Shown here one piece after another: positions 29,433 through 38,276 of a stretch of DNA of 64,000 nt (its first letter is position 1; each line of letters opens with the position of its first letter). Made by a program: the position numbers and the translations under genes. The notes under the pieces were generated by a model. That model saw only the letters and a program-made list of their open reading frames with translations, had not been told where the DNA came from and made no database searches. The DNA is from Sporosarcina sp. D27. Its GTDB lineage: Bacteria; Bacillota; Bacilli; Bacillales_A; Planococcaceae. The stretch covers positions 1 through 64,000 of the forward strand of contig NZ_AZUC01000016.1 of the NCBI RefSeq assembly GCF_000586555.1, read 5' to 3'.

Positions 29433-30155
29433 TTAGATGTTTCTTACTAGAACAGTGCCTTTAGCATCTCTAACATCACGTGGGTAAACCCCTAATCCAC
29501 CGTCTACATCTAAATCTAACGAGCCATTTAGTTTATAAGCAGACCAAATTAGTTTGGAGCAGTTTTTAGCTCCAGTATGACTAGTTGAACGATTTGTAGC
29601 GAAATTATAAGAATAGGATTGTCCAACCTGAGTATTTGCCCAGTTTGCAGCGTTATTACGATTTGTAGTTGATGTTGTGACCGATTTAACCATAGCTCCA
29701 GAGCTATCTACTTTACGTGCAGTAGTTGAAATTGTTCGAACGCCAGCAGAAGGAACAGATTCTACAATTGTTGTTGAAGAATAGTACATACCCACATGAC
29801 CATGATCTAAATAAGCTGTTTGTGAAGGTGTGTAATAGAAGTTTCCTTTTGTACTAGAACCTACACTTATAGTTCCCCCAGAACCTCCATAGGTAGACAT
29901 ATCAGAGCGGGCTAATTTCTCCTCCTTACCCTTTTCTTGATCATTTTTTAGTTCGGTATAAATTTGCTCAATAATACTTTGTTCTGTCTGACCTGTATTA
30001 GATGCAATCATTCGAACATCCTGTAGCAATTCTCGTTTCGAGATATCGGGCTGTAGTTTTAGAATTTCATCTACGTGTGTACCAGCAGATGCAAAACTAG
30101 CTTGGCTAAATAACATAGTTGTTGTTAAAGATAGGGCTAAAATGGTTTTTTTCAT
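29433..30155 (-). CDS. Secreted permuted papain-like (YiiX/YycO type) protein
   Basis: 240 aa with a clear signal peptide ending ASFASA (about residue 24). A helical region (25-85) precedes a domain beginning KGNFYYTPSQTAYLDHGHVGMYY with His118 and His120. The putative nucleophile Cys199 is in GAKNCSKLIWSAYK. This His-before-Cys order and the DLDVDGG...YPRDV end match permuted NlpC/P60-like amidase/peptidase proteins (C92 type). Likely acts on cell wall or lipid-linked substrates outside the cell. First gene downstream of the small peptide ORF on the same strand, about 320 bp away. Confidence 0.75.
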   Translation of the reverse strand: MKKTILALSLTTTMLFSQASFASAGTHVDEILKLQPDISKRELLQDVRMIASNTGQTEQSIIEQIYTELKNDQEKGKEEKLARSDMSTYGGSGGTISVGSSTKGNFYYTPSQTAYLDHGHVGMYYSSTTIVESVPSAGVRTISTTARKVDSSGAMVKSVTTSTTNRNNAANWANTQVGQSYSYNFATNRSTSHTGAKNCSKLIWSAYKLNGSLDLDVDGGLGVYPRDVRDAKGTVLVRNI

Positions 30156-30473
30156 TTTTTTAAAACTCCCTTATATTTATTTGTATTTTACTAGGTTTTT
30201 GATAACAAATAAAAATAATTCTTTTACAACTTTCAATTACTTAGTTACATACTCAATAGAAATGCTGTAACAGTGGTATTTTGAAGTGTCCGACAAATGA
30301 TATCTAAGTTACGTGTTCGGTCCATCTTTGTAAATAAGTTAGAAAAAAGCAGGTTGATTAATTGTAATATTCAGTCTTTAAATTGTACAATGTAACCTAA
30401 ATAAGCATTTGAAAAAAGGAGTGCCCATTTTAAGAATCATTTACAAGGTTGTTGTACTTTAGTTTCAAAGATC

Positions 30474-30527
30474 TTAACCACCACCAATAAACCAAATATC
30501 TAACATCGAAATAATGAAATCTAACAT
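30474..30527 (-). CDS. 17-codon hydrophobic peptide, SHP-like pheromone candidate
   Basis: Encodes MLDFIISMLDIWFIGGG. GGAGGTG lies 6 nt before the ATG, an almost ideal ribosome site. A well-formed promoter (TTGCGA, 17 bp, TATACT on this strand) lies upstream. The gene is divergent from an Rgg-family regulator 112 bp away. Streptococcal short hydrophobic peptides (SHP) that bind Rgg are encoded the same way and end in an Asp followed by hydrophobic residues and Gly-Gly (for example DIIIIVGG). The end DIWFIGGG fits that pattern. Unlike SHP precursors it lacks N-terminal Lys. It could instead be a leader peptide or toxin. Confidence 0.6.
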   Translation of the reverse strand: MLDFIISMLDIWFIGGG

Positions 30528-30585
30528 GGTTGGCACCTCCTATCTTTGTAAAAATAGTTCCACTCAATGTGATGATACTTCTACT

Positions 30586-30614
30586 AGTATAGAAAGGTTT
30601 TATAAAAGTCGCAA
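30586..30614 (-). promoter_or_regulatory. Promoter of the SHP-like peptide gene
   Basis: On the minus strand TTGCGA (30614-30609), 17-bp spacer, TATACT (30591-30586). The dyad ATACT-N6-AGTAT (30575-30590) overlaps the -10 and may be an operator. The Rgg coding region begins 25 bp beyond the -35. Confidence 0.65.
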
Positions 30615-30638
30615 ATGACTATTTGAGGGGGTTAGTAG

Positions 30639-31496
30639 ATGCAGACAAATATAGGTTCAACTATTAAAAGGATTAGAAGTGATAAAGATTTCACACAAAA
30701 ATATGTAGTTGATGGAGTAATGACTCAAAGTGCTTATTCGAAATTCGAGTTAAACAAAACAGAAATTACTTACTCGTCTTTAACTAGTATACTCGAAAAT
30801 ATAGAAGTAACATTTGAAGAAGTCTTATATATTCAAAATGGTTTCAAGCATACTGAAAAAGATGCGATATTCAAGAAATTCATTTCAACTTCTTACAATA
30901 ATGAAGAAAATATAAAAGAGCTATTAAATATGGCAGTAAGCTATTTACACAAAAAAAACGACCAATTAATTACTGATATTAAATCTTTATGCGAGGCTTT
31001 TTTAATACTCCTATATACTGCTGATACAAGAATGCTTCAAACAACTGTCTCAAGTGTATGGAGAAGACTTTCAGATAGAAATCAGTTTTACTTTTCTGAT
31101 TTATACTTATTAAATTCGATTTTTTACTTTTTTCCACTTGAAACAATGCTTGAAATAAAAAAATTAGCATTTAAAAGTATTGAACGGTACGGGGATTTTC
31201 AAAACATACAGCGTTTAAAAATAAACTTCTGTGTAAATATTTCGCTAATGCTAATAAAAGAAAAATGCTATGTAGAGGCATTGGAAGAGATTGAAACAGC
31301 GATTATTTTATCAAAAAAACAAAAGGCGTATTTACAATTAGCTGTTTGTTATGTGCGTAAAGGTATTTGTTTAAACTGTTTAAATCAAAACGGATTCCCG
31401 TGGGTTCAAAAGGGGATGGAACTTTTAACTGTTTTAGAAGAATATGCGCTATTACAAATGGCGACAGTTGAAATTAATCTATATTCCGAAGTTTAA
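30639..31496 (+). CDS. Rgg/GadR/MutR-family transcriptional regulator
   Basis: 285 aa. N-terminal XRE-type HTH: IGSTIKRIRSDKDFTQKYVVDGVMTQSAYSKFELNKTEITYSSLTSILENIEVTFEEVLYIQ (about 4-66), which follows the Rgg pattern (S-x-S/Y-x-F-E...E-I-x-x-x-x-L). The remaining 200 residues are all-helical and TPR-like, as in the peptide-binding domain of RRNPP regulators. ATG with GAGGGGG upstream. Divergent from the SHP-like ORF. In streptococci such regulators respond to imported peptides; the same is inferred here. AT-rich, accessory location. Confidence 0.82.
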   Translation: MQTNIGSTIKRIRSDKDFTQKYVVDGVMTQSAYSKFELNKTEITYSSLTSILENIEVTFEEVLYIQNGFKHTEKDAIFKKFISTSYNNEENIKELLNMAVSYLHKKNDQLITDIKSLCEAFLILLYTADTRMLQTTVSSVWRRLSDRNQFYFSDLYLLNSIFYFFPLETMLEIKKLAFKSIERYGDFQNIQRLKINFCVNISLMLIKEKCYVEALEEIETAIILSKKQKAYLQLAVCYVRKGICLNCLNQNGFPWVQKGMELLTVLEEYALLQMATVEINLYSEV

Positions 31497-31607
31497 GAAT
31501 GTAAACTGGACACATTAGCGTTTTCAAGGAGGACGATACTATCATCTTACACAAGTATGGCTTATTTATCTTGAAAAGTTAGGGCGTAGTAGGTTAATCT
31601 ACAAAAC

Positions 31608-31656
31608 AAAAAGCTGTCCACAATAAGGTTTCCCTTTTCGGTGGACAGCTTTTTTC
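31608..31656 (+). terminator. Terminator with conserved loop, copy 2
   Basis: AAAGCTGTCCAC arm and GTGGACAGCTTTTTT (31641-31655) with a 19-nt loop holding the same AGGTTTCCCTTTTC as the terminator at 28035. Stem bases differ at two pairs, both compensated. Serves the Rgg gene. Confidence 0.9.
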
Positions 31657-31682
31657 TATTGTTTAGATCTAAAAATTATGTA

Positions 31683-31775
31683 TGGAGGAGGTAGAGGGAT
31701 TCGAACCCCCGCGGGTTTTGACACCCCTGTCGGTTTTCAAGACCGATCCCTTCAGCCGAACTTGGGTATACCTCC
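31683..31775 (-). tRNA. tRNA-Ser (anticodon UGA)
   Basis: On the minus strand it starts GGAGGTATACCC and ends TACCTCC followed by TCCA, so CCA is encoded. The anticodon loop CTTGAAA gives UGA, reading UCA. A long variable arm (class II) and GGTTCGAATCC T-loop are present; 93 nt with CCA. A tRNA-Ser also occurs in this part of the B. subtilis chromosome. Confidence 0.95.
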
Positions 31776-31865
31776 GTGTTAGACAAGTAATAGTATATCA
31801 GGCATCAGAAAAGAAGTCAACAATTTTAAATGAAAAATTTTGTGGGATAGACAAATGGGTGAAAG

Positions 31866-31894
31866 TTGATTTTTTTACGAGCTACTCGTATAAT
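31866..31894 (+). promoter_or_regulatory. Promoter of the SRP RNA gene
   Basis: TTGATT (31866-31871), 17-bp spacer, TATAAT (31889-31894), 5 bp before the RNA 5' region. Confidence 0.8.
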
Positions 31895-31898
31895 AAAA

Positions 31899-32175
31899 GT
31901 TGCCGTGCTAGGTGGGGAGGTAGCGGTGCCCTATAACTTGCAATCCGCTCTAGCAAGACTGAATCCCTTTCCTGAGGCCGTCCGTATTGTAGGGTCTGCC
32001 TTTTGCACGTAGTGTTGACATTTGGGTCCCGCGCAATGGGAACCCATGAACCATGTCAGGTCCGGAAGGAAGCAGCATTAAGTGGAATTTCTCATGTGCC
32101 GCGGGGTCGCCTAAATCGAGCCAACGACAAGAGTAACGCTTATGTGCGGCGGTCGAAGGAAGGTGCACGGCGTAC
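31899..32175 (+). ncRNA. ffs: Signal recognition particle RNA, long Bacillus (6S-like) type
   Basis: Matches the B. subtilis scRNA pattern: the GCCGTGCTAGGTGGGGAGG start and the Alu-domain region. The SRP core TCAGGTCCGGAAGGAAGCAG is at about 32058-32077, with GGTGCACGGC pairing back to the 5' end. About 277 nt, including an Alu domain as in Bacillus rather than the short E. coli 4.5S form. Followed by its own terminator. Lies upstream of dnaX as in B. subtilis, though a large gene now separates them. Confidence 0.95.
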
Positions 32176-32180
32176 ATAGC

Positions 32181-32216
32181 AAAGCCTCTCATCCCGATGT
32201 GGATGAGAGGCTTTTG
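32181..32216 (+). terminator. SRP RNA terminator
   Basis: AAAGCCTCTCATCC and GGATGAGAGGCTTTT around a 6-nt loop. Confidence 0.92.
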
Positions 32217-32345
32217 CATGTTTTTAGATAAATTTTTATATGTTAGAAACAAGTTCTGAACAAAAACGTTTATGAAATGTTCAATAGTTCTTTGAGCAGC
32301 ATTCATAGAGAATGTAAAGTAATGACCTTCAATTAATAGGTTAAG

Positions 32346-34622
32346 TTAATTTAAGGAGGAATGTGGAACGAATCCTATCACATTTGTAGGAGATTTAATA
32401 AGTGTCCAACTTCCAACACGATATCCTATTCTAACTTTTTCATTGCGTTTTAAAGAACCCACTTGAGCAAATTTATCTGACGGTCCTTTTTTGATCATAC
32501 AAGAATCGATGTTTACAGTCATTTCGCTATCAAAAGAGATAGTAGGATTATTTACACGAAGAGTAAAATCAATGGCTCTCGCTAAAAAGATTGCGTAGTC
32601 AGATCTAATAATCTTTTTATCTGTGCCAAACGTTCCATCTTCCAACCCAACTGCTATTCCTCTTGTTATAAGCGCTTGAGCAGCTCCAGATGTAGAATTA
32701 TTATAATCATATTCAAATGTTCTGCTGATCATAAGAGCCATTTCACCGCGTGTAAGAGGTGCATTAGGTTTAAACGTACCATTGTTGTAACCAGAAATAA
32801 TTTTTTTATCAACAGCAGATTGAATATAGCCCGATGCAAATGAATTAGCATTTACATCGCTAAAGGTTGTTTTTCTTTTCGTTCCGTCGAGATTTAAAGA
32901 ACGACCAATCATAGCCATAGCTTCCGCACGTGTAACTTGTCTATTTGGATTATAATCACCTTTAGTATCACCCGATACTATGTTGCCTTGTGCTAAGTAG
33001 GTGATTTCTTTATAAGCTCTATGCTTCGAACTAATATCATTAAATACTCCCGGAGTAGGGAGTTCAGTTATTCCGTCACTCAAAACGAAAGCATTTTTAC
33101 TTTCAACGCCTGTATGAGACACGGATTTAATGCCATACGTATATACTTTGCTTCTATTCGCTGTGGTATCTACGTAAACCGTATTACCTTTTGTATTATA
33201 AACAATGTCCAAAATATTTTTAGGATCTTCATAAGAGCCTTCTTTTGTTCCGTCAAATCGATAGATTACGTATTTTCTTGGGAGAGTACTATTTTTGTCT
33301 GTAATGGTCAGTTTTGTTTCGGAAGACTCTTTACTTAACGTAACATCGGTTGGGCGAGCAGGTATTGAAGAACCCTTCCAAGGTACAGAAGGCGTTAAAG
33401 CTTTTGAAGGATACATTTGTTGTTTAAGGTATGTAGCATAACCGAGAGCATTGCTGTTAATACTCCTTAATGAGAAATGCATTTGTCCTTTTACACTAGT
33501 ACTCCCTCTATTTGCAATTACTTGATTCGTAAGCTCCGTTTTGTTATTCCATGCTTTATCAGCATCGTTTCCGACCTTATAATCAGCCATACCTATGTAC
33601 AAGTTCACAGGATGAGCTTTTGCATAAGTTTGGACTTCGTGTCCCCACCAATTTAATAACTTAGTGTAATTTGCGGCTTTATAACTTCTTGACCAATAGA
33701 TCTGAGGAGCAATGTAATCAATGCTACCATCTTTGATCCATTGTCTAGTATCCGCGTAAATGTCATCATAGTTACTCATTCCATTAGTATCACTACCAGT
33801 AGAATCTTGTCCCTTGTTTCTCCAAATTCCAAACGGGGATATGCCATATTGAACATGTGGCTTTGTTGCTTTGATAGTACTGTAGACATTCTTAACTAAT
33901 TGATTGACATTATTACGGCGCCAATCTTCAACTTGTTTGAAAGCCCCTCCATACTTTTTAAAAGCTACTTGATCTTTAAATGTTTCACCCTGTATTTTAT
34001 AAGGATAGAAATAATCATCCATGTGTACAGCGTCAATATCATAATTGGCTACCAATTCTTTTACAGTAGAAACTAAGTACTTTTGTACTTCTGGAAGACC
34101 AGGATTCAAATAGTATTGATTGCCATATTTCACTACCCACCCAGGATTCTTGCGAGCAATATTATTAGTAGCTAGATCAGTTAATTTCTGTGAAGGCATT
34201 GTAACGCGATAAGGATTTACCCATGCATGTAGTTCTAACCCACGTTTATGTGCTTCATCTATCATGATTTGTAAAGGATCGTATCCAGGATTCGTCCCTT
34301 GATTCTTACCTGTAATATAGGAAGACCAAGGTGCAAGCTTGGATGGATATAATGCATCGTTTAATGGTTTAGCTTGAAAAATAACAGTATTGAAATGATC
34401 GGCTTTTAGTTTGTCCAATGTGTTTTTTACCCATTGAGTATACGAGGATTTATTCATTCCAGCTTTCATATCAATATTTGTAACGGTTGCAATCCAAGCA
34501 GCACGCATTTCAGTTTTAGGATGGGTTGTACTAGCGTAGACATTTTGAATTTTAAATACTGGAATAAGCAATACTAAAACTAAAAAAGTTGCTAGATAAC
34601 GGACGAAAAATTTTTTAGACAT
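32346..34622 (-). CDS. SLH-anchored GHL10 (DUF187) glycosidase-like surface protein
   Basis: 758 aa exported protein. Signal peptide is about 1-31. A GHL10/DUF187 TIM-barrel-like domain (about 37-400) contains EMRAAWIATVTNIDM, FNTVIFQAKPLNDALYPS, GLELHAWVNPYRV and DAVHMDDYFYPY with possible acidic catalytic residues. A fibronectin-III-like segment (about 425-520) follows. Then come three SLH repeats (about 530-690, FNDISSKHRAYKEITYLAQGNIVSGDTKGDYNPNRQVTRAEAMAMIG and two more) and an SH3b-like end (MIKKGPSDKFAQVGSLKRNEKV). Probably held on the wall by SLH domains and cuts a glycan; substrate unknown. Confidence 0.9.
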   Translation of the reverse strand: MSKKFFVRYLATFLVLVLLIPVFKIQNVYASTTHPKTEMRAAWIATVTNIDMKAGMNKSSYTQWVKNTLDKLKADHFNTVIFQAKPLNDALYPSKLAPWSSYITGKNQGTNPGYDPLQIMIDEAHKRGLELHAWVNPYRVTMPSQKLTDLATNNIARKNPGWVVKYGNQYYLNPGLPEVQKYLVSTVKELVANYDIDAVHMDDYFYPYKIQGETFKDQVAFKKYGGAFKQVEDWRRNNVNQLVKNVYSTIKATKPHVQYGISPFGIWRNKGQDSTGSDTNGMSNYDDIYADTRQWIKDGSIDYIAPQIYWSRSYKAANYTKLLNWWGHEVQTYAKAHPVNLYIGMADYKVGNDADKAWNNKTELTNQVIANRGSTSVKGQMHFSLRSINSNALGYATYLKQQMYPSKALTPSVPWKGSSIPARPTDVTLSKESSETKLTITDKNSTLPRKYVIYRFDGTKEGSYEDPKNILDIVYNTKGNTVYVDTTANRSKVYTYGIKSVSHTGVESKNAFVLSDGITELPTPGVFNDISSKHRAYKEITYLAQGNIVSGDTKGDYNPNRQVTRAEAMAMIGRSLNLDGTKRKTTFSDVNANSFASGYIQSAVDKKIISGYNNGTFKPNAPLTRGEMALMISRTFEYDYNNSTSGAAQALITRGIAVGLEDGTFGTDKKIIRSDYAIFLARAIDFTLRVNNPTISFDSEMTVNIDSCMIKKGPSDKFAQVGSLKRNEKVRIGYRVGSWTLIKSPTNVIGFVPHSSLN

Positions 34623-35197
34623 TATGAGTGTGTTCCTCCCGAAGATAGTTGTTTGTCCATATATTTAGTGATGAGGATAATAATTAACGTGTACAGAAAA
34701 AGAGAATTTTTTTATCCCCACTAACGCCTCGATAAAATAGGTGTCCATATTTTGAAGGCCGAAGATTCTTTGACTACTTTTGCGCAAAAAAATGATAATA
34801 ACCTATTAATCTTCCAATAAAAGGACCCCGCAATGGATAAGATTACACGAGAAATTTCATTTTAACAGTGGCTTTTTTCCTATTTTTACCGAATTATTTC
34901 CAAAAATGGCCAACGCTAATTTTTAGATTATTATTTAGAAAAGTACACGCTGCGCTAATTACATTAATTATGCTTAAGTACAAGATATTAAGAGTTGACG
35001 AATTGTGAACTTGTTAAAAAACAGTGAATTTATTTAGTTAAACTAACAGAGACCTTGGTAGAATATGATTTTGAAATACTCAGTGATTCAGAATAGAGTT
35101 GTCCTGTCTGTGAAAAACTGCACTGGGAACACAAATTTTTTCTACAAGAAATCATTTGTAAACACCTCTCTCAAACAACGTCTTATTTGTTGGTTTG
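34623..35197. other. Long AT-rich gap between the SLH protein gene and dnaX
   Basis: 575 bp. GGGAGG at 34636-34641 serves the minus-strand SLH gene. I see no ORF with a ribosome site, no terminator, no repeat and no clear promoter for the minus-strand gene. The divergent arrangement implies promoters for both sides lie here. Confidence 0.5.
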
Positions 35198-35206
35198 TGG
35201 TATACT
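35198..35206 (+). promoter_or_regulatory. Extended -10 promoter of dnaX
   Basis: TGGTATACT: an extended -10 (TG-n-TATACT), 40 bp before the chosen dnaX start. No good -35 hexamer at 17 bp. Confidence 0.5.
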
Positions 35207-35246
35207 TGTAGGAATGAATGATGCGAAAAGAAAGGGGAGCGGACGG

Positions 35247-37031
35247 TTGAGTTATCAAGCTTTTTACCGGGTATACCGGCCTCAGACATTTCACGAAATG
35301 TCAGGACAGCAACACGTAAAACAAACACTTCAAAACGCTCTCCTCCATAACAAAACGACCCACGCCTACTTGTTTTCAGGTCCCCGCGGAACTGGAAAGA
35401 CGAGTGCCGCAAAGATATTTGCGAAGGCATTGAATTGCGAAAACGGACCTGCCAAAGAACCATGTAACGAATGTGAGACGTGCCGGACGATCACAGAAGG
35501 ATCGAATACAGATGTGATTGAATTTGACGCAGCGTCCAATTCTCGCGTTGAAGAGATGCGGGACATCATTGAAAAGGTTCGCTATGCTCCGGCTTCGTCC
35601 AAATACAAAGTCTATATTATTGATGAAGTGCATATGCTTTCCAATTCAGCCTTCAATGCGCTGTTGAAAACGTTGGAAGAACCACCTGCACATGCGGTGT
35701 TCATCCTAGCAACAACGGAGCCACACAAACTGCCGCTCACAATCATTTCCCGTTGTCAGAGATTCGACTTTAAGCCGATTACTGCTGCAGAGATTGTGGA
35801 GCGGATGACCCATGTTTTAACAGACGCGAACATTGAAGCTGACGCCAGTGCGCTAAAAGTAATCGCGCAAGCAGCTTCAGGCGGGATGCGGGATGCACTC
35901 AGCATGCTGGACCAAGTTGTCTCTTTCAGTGGTGATCGAGTTACTGCAGAAGAGGCTCTACTCGTCACAGGATCTGTTGGGGAAGATATCTTCCACCAGC
36001 TTGCGGAAGCTTTGCTCACGAAAGACGCAGGTGCTGCACTGACATTATTAAACCGACTCATTGCAGAAGGAAAAGATGTCTCACGTCTAGCGGAGGATTT
36101 AATCACATTCTTCCGTGATTTACTGTTATTACGGACAGCGCCTGATCTTACAGACTTACTAGAAGTCGTTTCGGGTGATGAACGTTTCGTTGCACTGGCA
36201 CAAGCATTTGAGCCAGATACTTTGTACGCTTATATCGACATTCTAGGAGAAACCCAGCAAGAAATGCGTTTCTCTAATCATGCGAAAGTGTATATTGAAT
36301 CTGCATTATTGAAGATGGTGCAAACGCGTGGAACTTCTAATTCAGGAACAAGCGGTACAGCAGCTTCTCCTGAACTGGAACAAAAGATTGCTACACTGGA
36401 ACGGATTGTTGGAGAATTGCAGCAACAACTTGCTAACGGTGGGGGACATGCTTCGCAAGCAGGTGAGAAAGCACCAACAGCACGCAAAAATTCATCCAAC
36501 AATGCCCGTGCATACAAGATTCCGACCGGTAAAGTCCATCAAGTACTCAGTTCTGCGACCAAGCAGGACATTCAAGTGATCCGGGAAGAATGGGCACGCA
36601 TGATGCAGACGATGCAACGTTCACATTCTGCTCTTCTGGAAGAAACAGAGCCAGTAGCAGCATCGGATAGCGCGTTTGTGTTAAAATTCAAATATGAAAT
36701 CCATTGTCTCATGGCGTCTGAAAACGCATCCCTCCGTTCAGGTCTTGCGGAAGCGTTGCGTCAACAAACAGGCAAAGCCTACGACGTAGTTTACGTCCCT
36801 GAAGAGGGATGGCTTAAAGTTAGAGAGGATTTCATCCGCAAGAGTGGGATGTCTAAGCAACCATCTCAAACAGAGGAGAACTCCGCGACTAGCGGTGAAC
36901 CTTCCGAAGTTTCGGGGTCTGAAGAACCCCCGGCGTTCCTTGATGGCGCCGAACTGACACAAGAAGACCCGGTCGTGTCGGAAGCAGAAAAAATATTTGG
37001 TAAAGAATTCATTACCGTCCATGACGAGTAA
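35247..37031 (+). CDS. dnaX: DNA polymerase III subunits gamma/tau
   Basis: Clamp-loader ATPase and replisome organiser. 594 aa from TTG 35247, which gives MSYQAFYRVYRPQTF, the family start, 7 nt after AAAGGGGAG; the longer frame from 35187 overlaps the promoter. Walker A is GPRGTGKTSAAK, the zinc module is CENGPAKEPCNECETC, and Walker B IIDEVHML and the SRC motif ISRCQRFDF are present. C-terminal tau part (from about 370) is low-complexity and acidic. No slippery A-run was sought further. Heads the dnaX-yaaK-recR unit. Confidence 0.97.
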   Translation: MSYQAFYRVYRPQTFHEMSGQQHVKQTLQNALLHNKTTHAYLFSGPRGTGKTSAAKIFAKALNCENGPAKEPCNECETCRTITEGSNTDVIEFDAASNSRVEEMRDIIEKVRYAPASSKYKVYIIDEVHMLSNSAFNALLKTLEEPPAHAVFILATTEPHKLPLTIISRCQRFDFKPITAAEIVERMTHVLTDANIEADASALKVIAQAASGGMRDALSMLDQVVSFSGDRVTAEEALLVTGSVGEDIFHQLAEALLTKDAGAALTLLNRLIAEGKDVSRLAEDLITFFRDLLLLRTAPDLTDLLEVVSGDERFVALAQAFEPDTLYAYIDILGETQQEMRFSNHAKVYIESALLKMVQTRGTSNSGTSGTAASPELEQKIATLERIVGELQQQLANGGGHASQAGEKAPTARKNSSNNARAYKIPTGKVHQVLSSATKQDIQVIREEWARMMQTMQRSHSALLEETEPVAASDSAFVLKFKYEIHCLMASENASLRSGLAEALRQQTGKAYDVVYVPEEGWLKVREDFIRKSGMSKQPSQTEENSATSGEPSEVSGSEEPPAFLDGAELTQEDPVVSEAEKIFGKEFITVHDE

Positions 37032-37057
37032 CTTAACTTAAAGAGGAGGAAACAAGA

Positions 37058-37378
37058 ATGCGTGGTATGGGAAATATGCAAGGCATGATGAAGCAAATGC
37101 AAAAGATGCAAAAGCAAATGGGTGAGGCTCAAGAAAAACTAGGTGAAGAGCGTTTAGAAGGTTCAGCAGGCGGCGGTATGGTGAAAGTGATCGTCTCAGG
37201 CGACAAAAAAGTTGTCGAAGTCATCGTGGACCCATCAGTTATCGATCCTGAAGATGCTGAAATGTTACAAGACCTGATCGTTATTGCAACTAACGATGCA
37301 ATGGAAAAGGCAGAAGAATTAACGAACTCTACGATGGGACAATTCACGAAGGGATTGAACCTTCCAGGGATGTTCTAG
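37058..37378 (+). CDS. yaaK: YbaB/EbfC-family nucleoid-associated protein
   Basis: 106 aa. Met- and Gln-rich N terminus ([21 protein letters not shown]) and the conserved [41 protein letters not shown]. Forms dimers that bind DNA. Between dnaX and recR as in nearly all bacteria; AGAGGAGG upstream. Confidence 0.96.
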   Translation: MRGMGNMQGMMKQMQKMQKQMGEAQEKLGEERLEGSAGGGMVKVIVSGDKKVVEVIVDPSVIDPEDAEMLQDLIVIATNDAMEKAEELTNSTMGQFTKGLNLPGMF

Positions 37379-37389
37379 GAGGCAAAACC

Positions 37390-37986
37390 ATGCATTATCC
37401 TGAACCGATATCTAAACTGATTGACAGTTTTATGAAACTGCCAGGCATCGGCCCGAAAACTGCGGGCCGGCTGGCATTTTTTGTGTTGAGTATGAAAGAA
37501 GATACAGTGCTCGACTTTGCGAAAGCATTGGTTGATGCCAAACGTAATCTAAGGTTTTGCTCCGTTTGCGGACATATTACAGACATCGATCCGTGTCATA
37601 TTTGTCAGGATCAGTCACGAGACCGCACTTTGATTTGTGTAGTCCAAGACCCGAAAGACGTCATTGCCATGGAGAAAATGCGTGATTACAAAGGACTTTA
37701 TCATGTTTTGCATGGTGCAATTTCGCCTATGGATGGTGTTGGGCCTGAGGACATTAACGTCCCCGACTTGCTGAAGCGTCTACAAGATGAGGAAGTTGAA
37801 GAGCTAATTCTAGCAACCAATCCGACGATCGAAGGCGAAGCAACTGCGATGTACATTTCGCGTCTTGTGAAACCGTCTGGCATTCCAACGAGTCGAATCG
37901 CTCACGGGTTACCGGTTGGTGGAGATCTGGAGTACGCAGATGAAGTGACGCTGTCTAAAGCTTTAGAAGGGCGGCGACAACTGTGA
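37390..37986 (+). CDS. recR: Recombination mediator RecR
   Basis: 198 aa. HhH motif at [15 protein letters not shown], zinc finger [16 protein letters not shown] (about 57-72), Toprim domain beginning [15 protein letters not shown] with [13 protein letters not shown]. Acts with RecO/RecF in gap repair. Its stop overlaps the start of yaaL. Confidence 0.97.
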   Translation: MHYPEPISKLIDSFMKLPGIGPKTAGRLAFFVLSMKEDTVLDFAKALVDAKRNLRFCSVCGHITDIDPCHICQDQSRDRTLICVVQDPKDVIAMEKMRDYKGLYHVLHGAISPMDGVGPEDINVPDLLKRLQDEEVEELILATNPTIEGEATAMYISRLVKPSGIPTSRIAHGLPVGGDLEYADEVTLSKALEGRRQL

Positions 37987-38213
37987 GACGGTCAGGGGGA
38001 CTGTTTCGCAGGAAGAATAAGCTGAAACGAGAATACGATGAAAAGTTACGGACATTGATGGTAGATACACGAGAAGAGTGGGAGCAGGCAAAATCGATTG
38101 AAAAGTATGCGGATGATTTCGATCAGGAAGTTGTGATTCGAAAAAAAATCGCTGAAAGCAATCATTTCTATTTGTACAAAGAAGCTAAAATTAGAAATCT
38201 TGGCATCGAGTGA
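37983..38213 (+). CDS. yaaL: YaaL-family protein (DUF2508)
   Basis: 76 aa, highly charged and helical, with no membrane segment. GTG start overlaps the recR stop (GTGA). Same place as B. subtilis yaaL. Function unknown. Confidence 0.88.
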   Translation: MRRSGGLFRRKNKLKREYDEKLRTLMVDTREEWEQAKSIEKYADDFDQEVVIRKKIAESNHFYLYKEAKIRNLGIE

Positions 38214-38234
38214 ACTAAACAACGATTGCTTTGC

Positions 38235-38254
38235 ATAGACTGCTAGTAGTCTAT
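38235..38254. promoter_or_regulatory. Perfect 7-bp inverted repeat before bofA
   Basis: ATAGACT (38235-38241), 6 nt, AGTCTAT (38248-38254), 22 bp before the bofA start. Could be an operator or an mRNA hairpin near the ribosome site. Confidence 0.3.
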
Positions 38255-38276
38255 TGTAAAGGGGGCAACTTCTGCT

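Noticed and set aside
31500..31600. A gene after the AAGGAGG near 31526
   Set aside because: No ATG, GTG or TTG follows at a usable distance; the nearest ATG (31556) gives four residues.
31682..31936. 84-codon ORF on the plus strand
   Set aside because: It is the complement of tRNA-Ser and runs into the SRP RNA promoter; it has no ribosome site of its own.
31950..32306. 118-codon ORF on the minus strand
   Set aside because: It lies across the SRP RNA and its terminator.
36866..37132. Antisense ORFs over dnaX, thrC, glmU and other housekeeping genes
   Set aside because: They are shadows of well-identified genes with no ribosome sites or recognisable domains.
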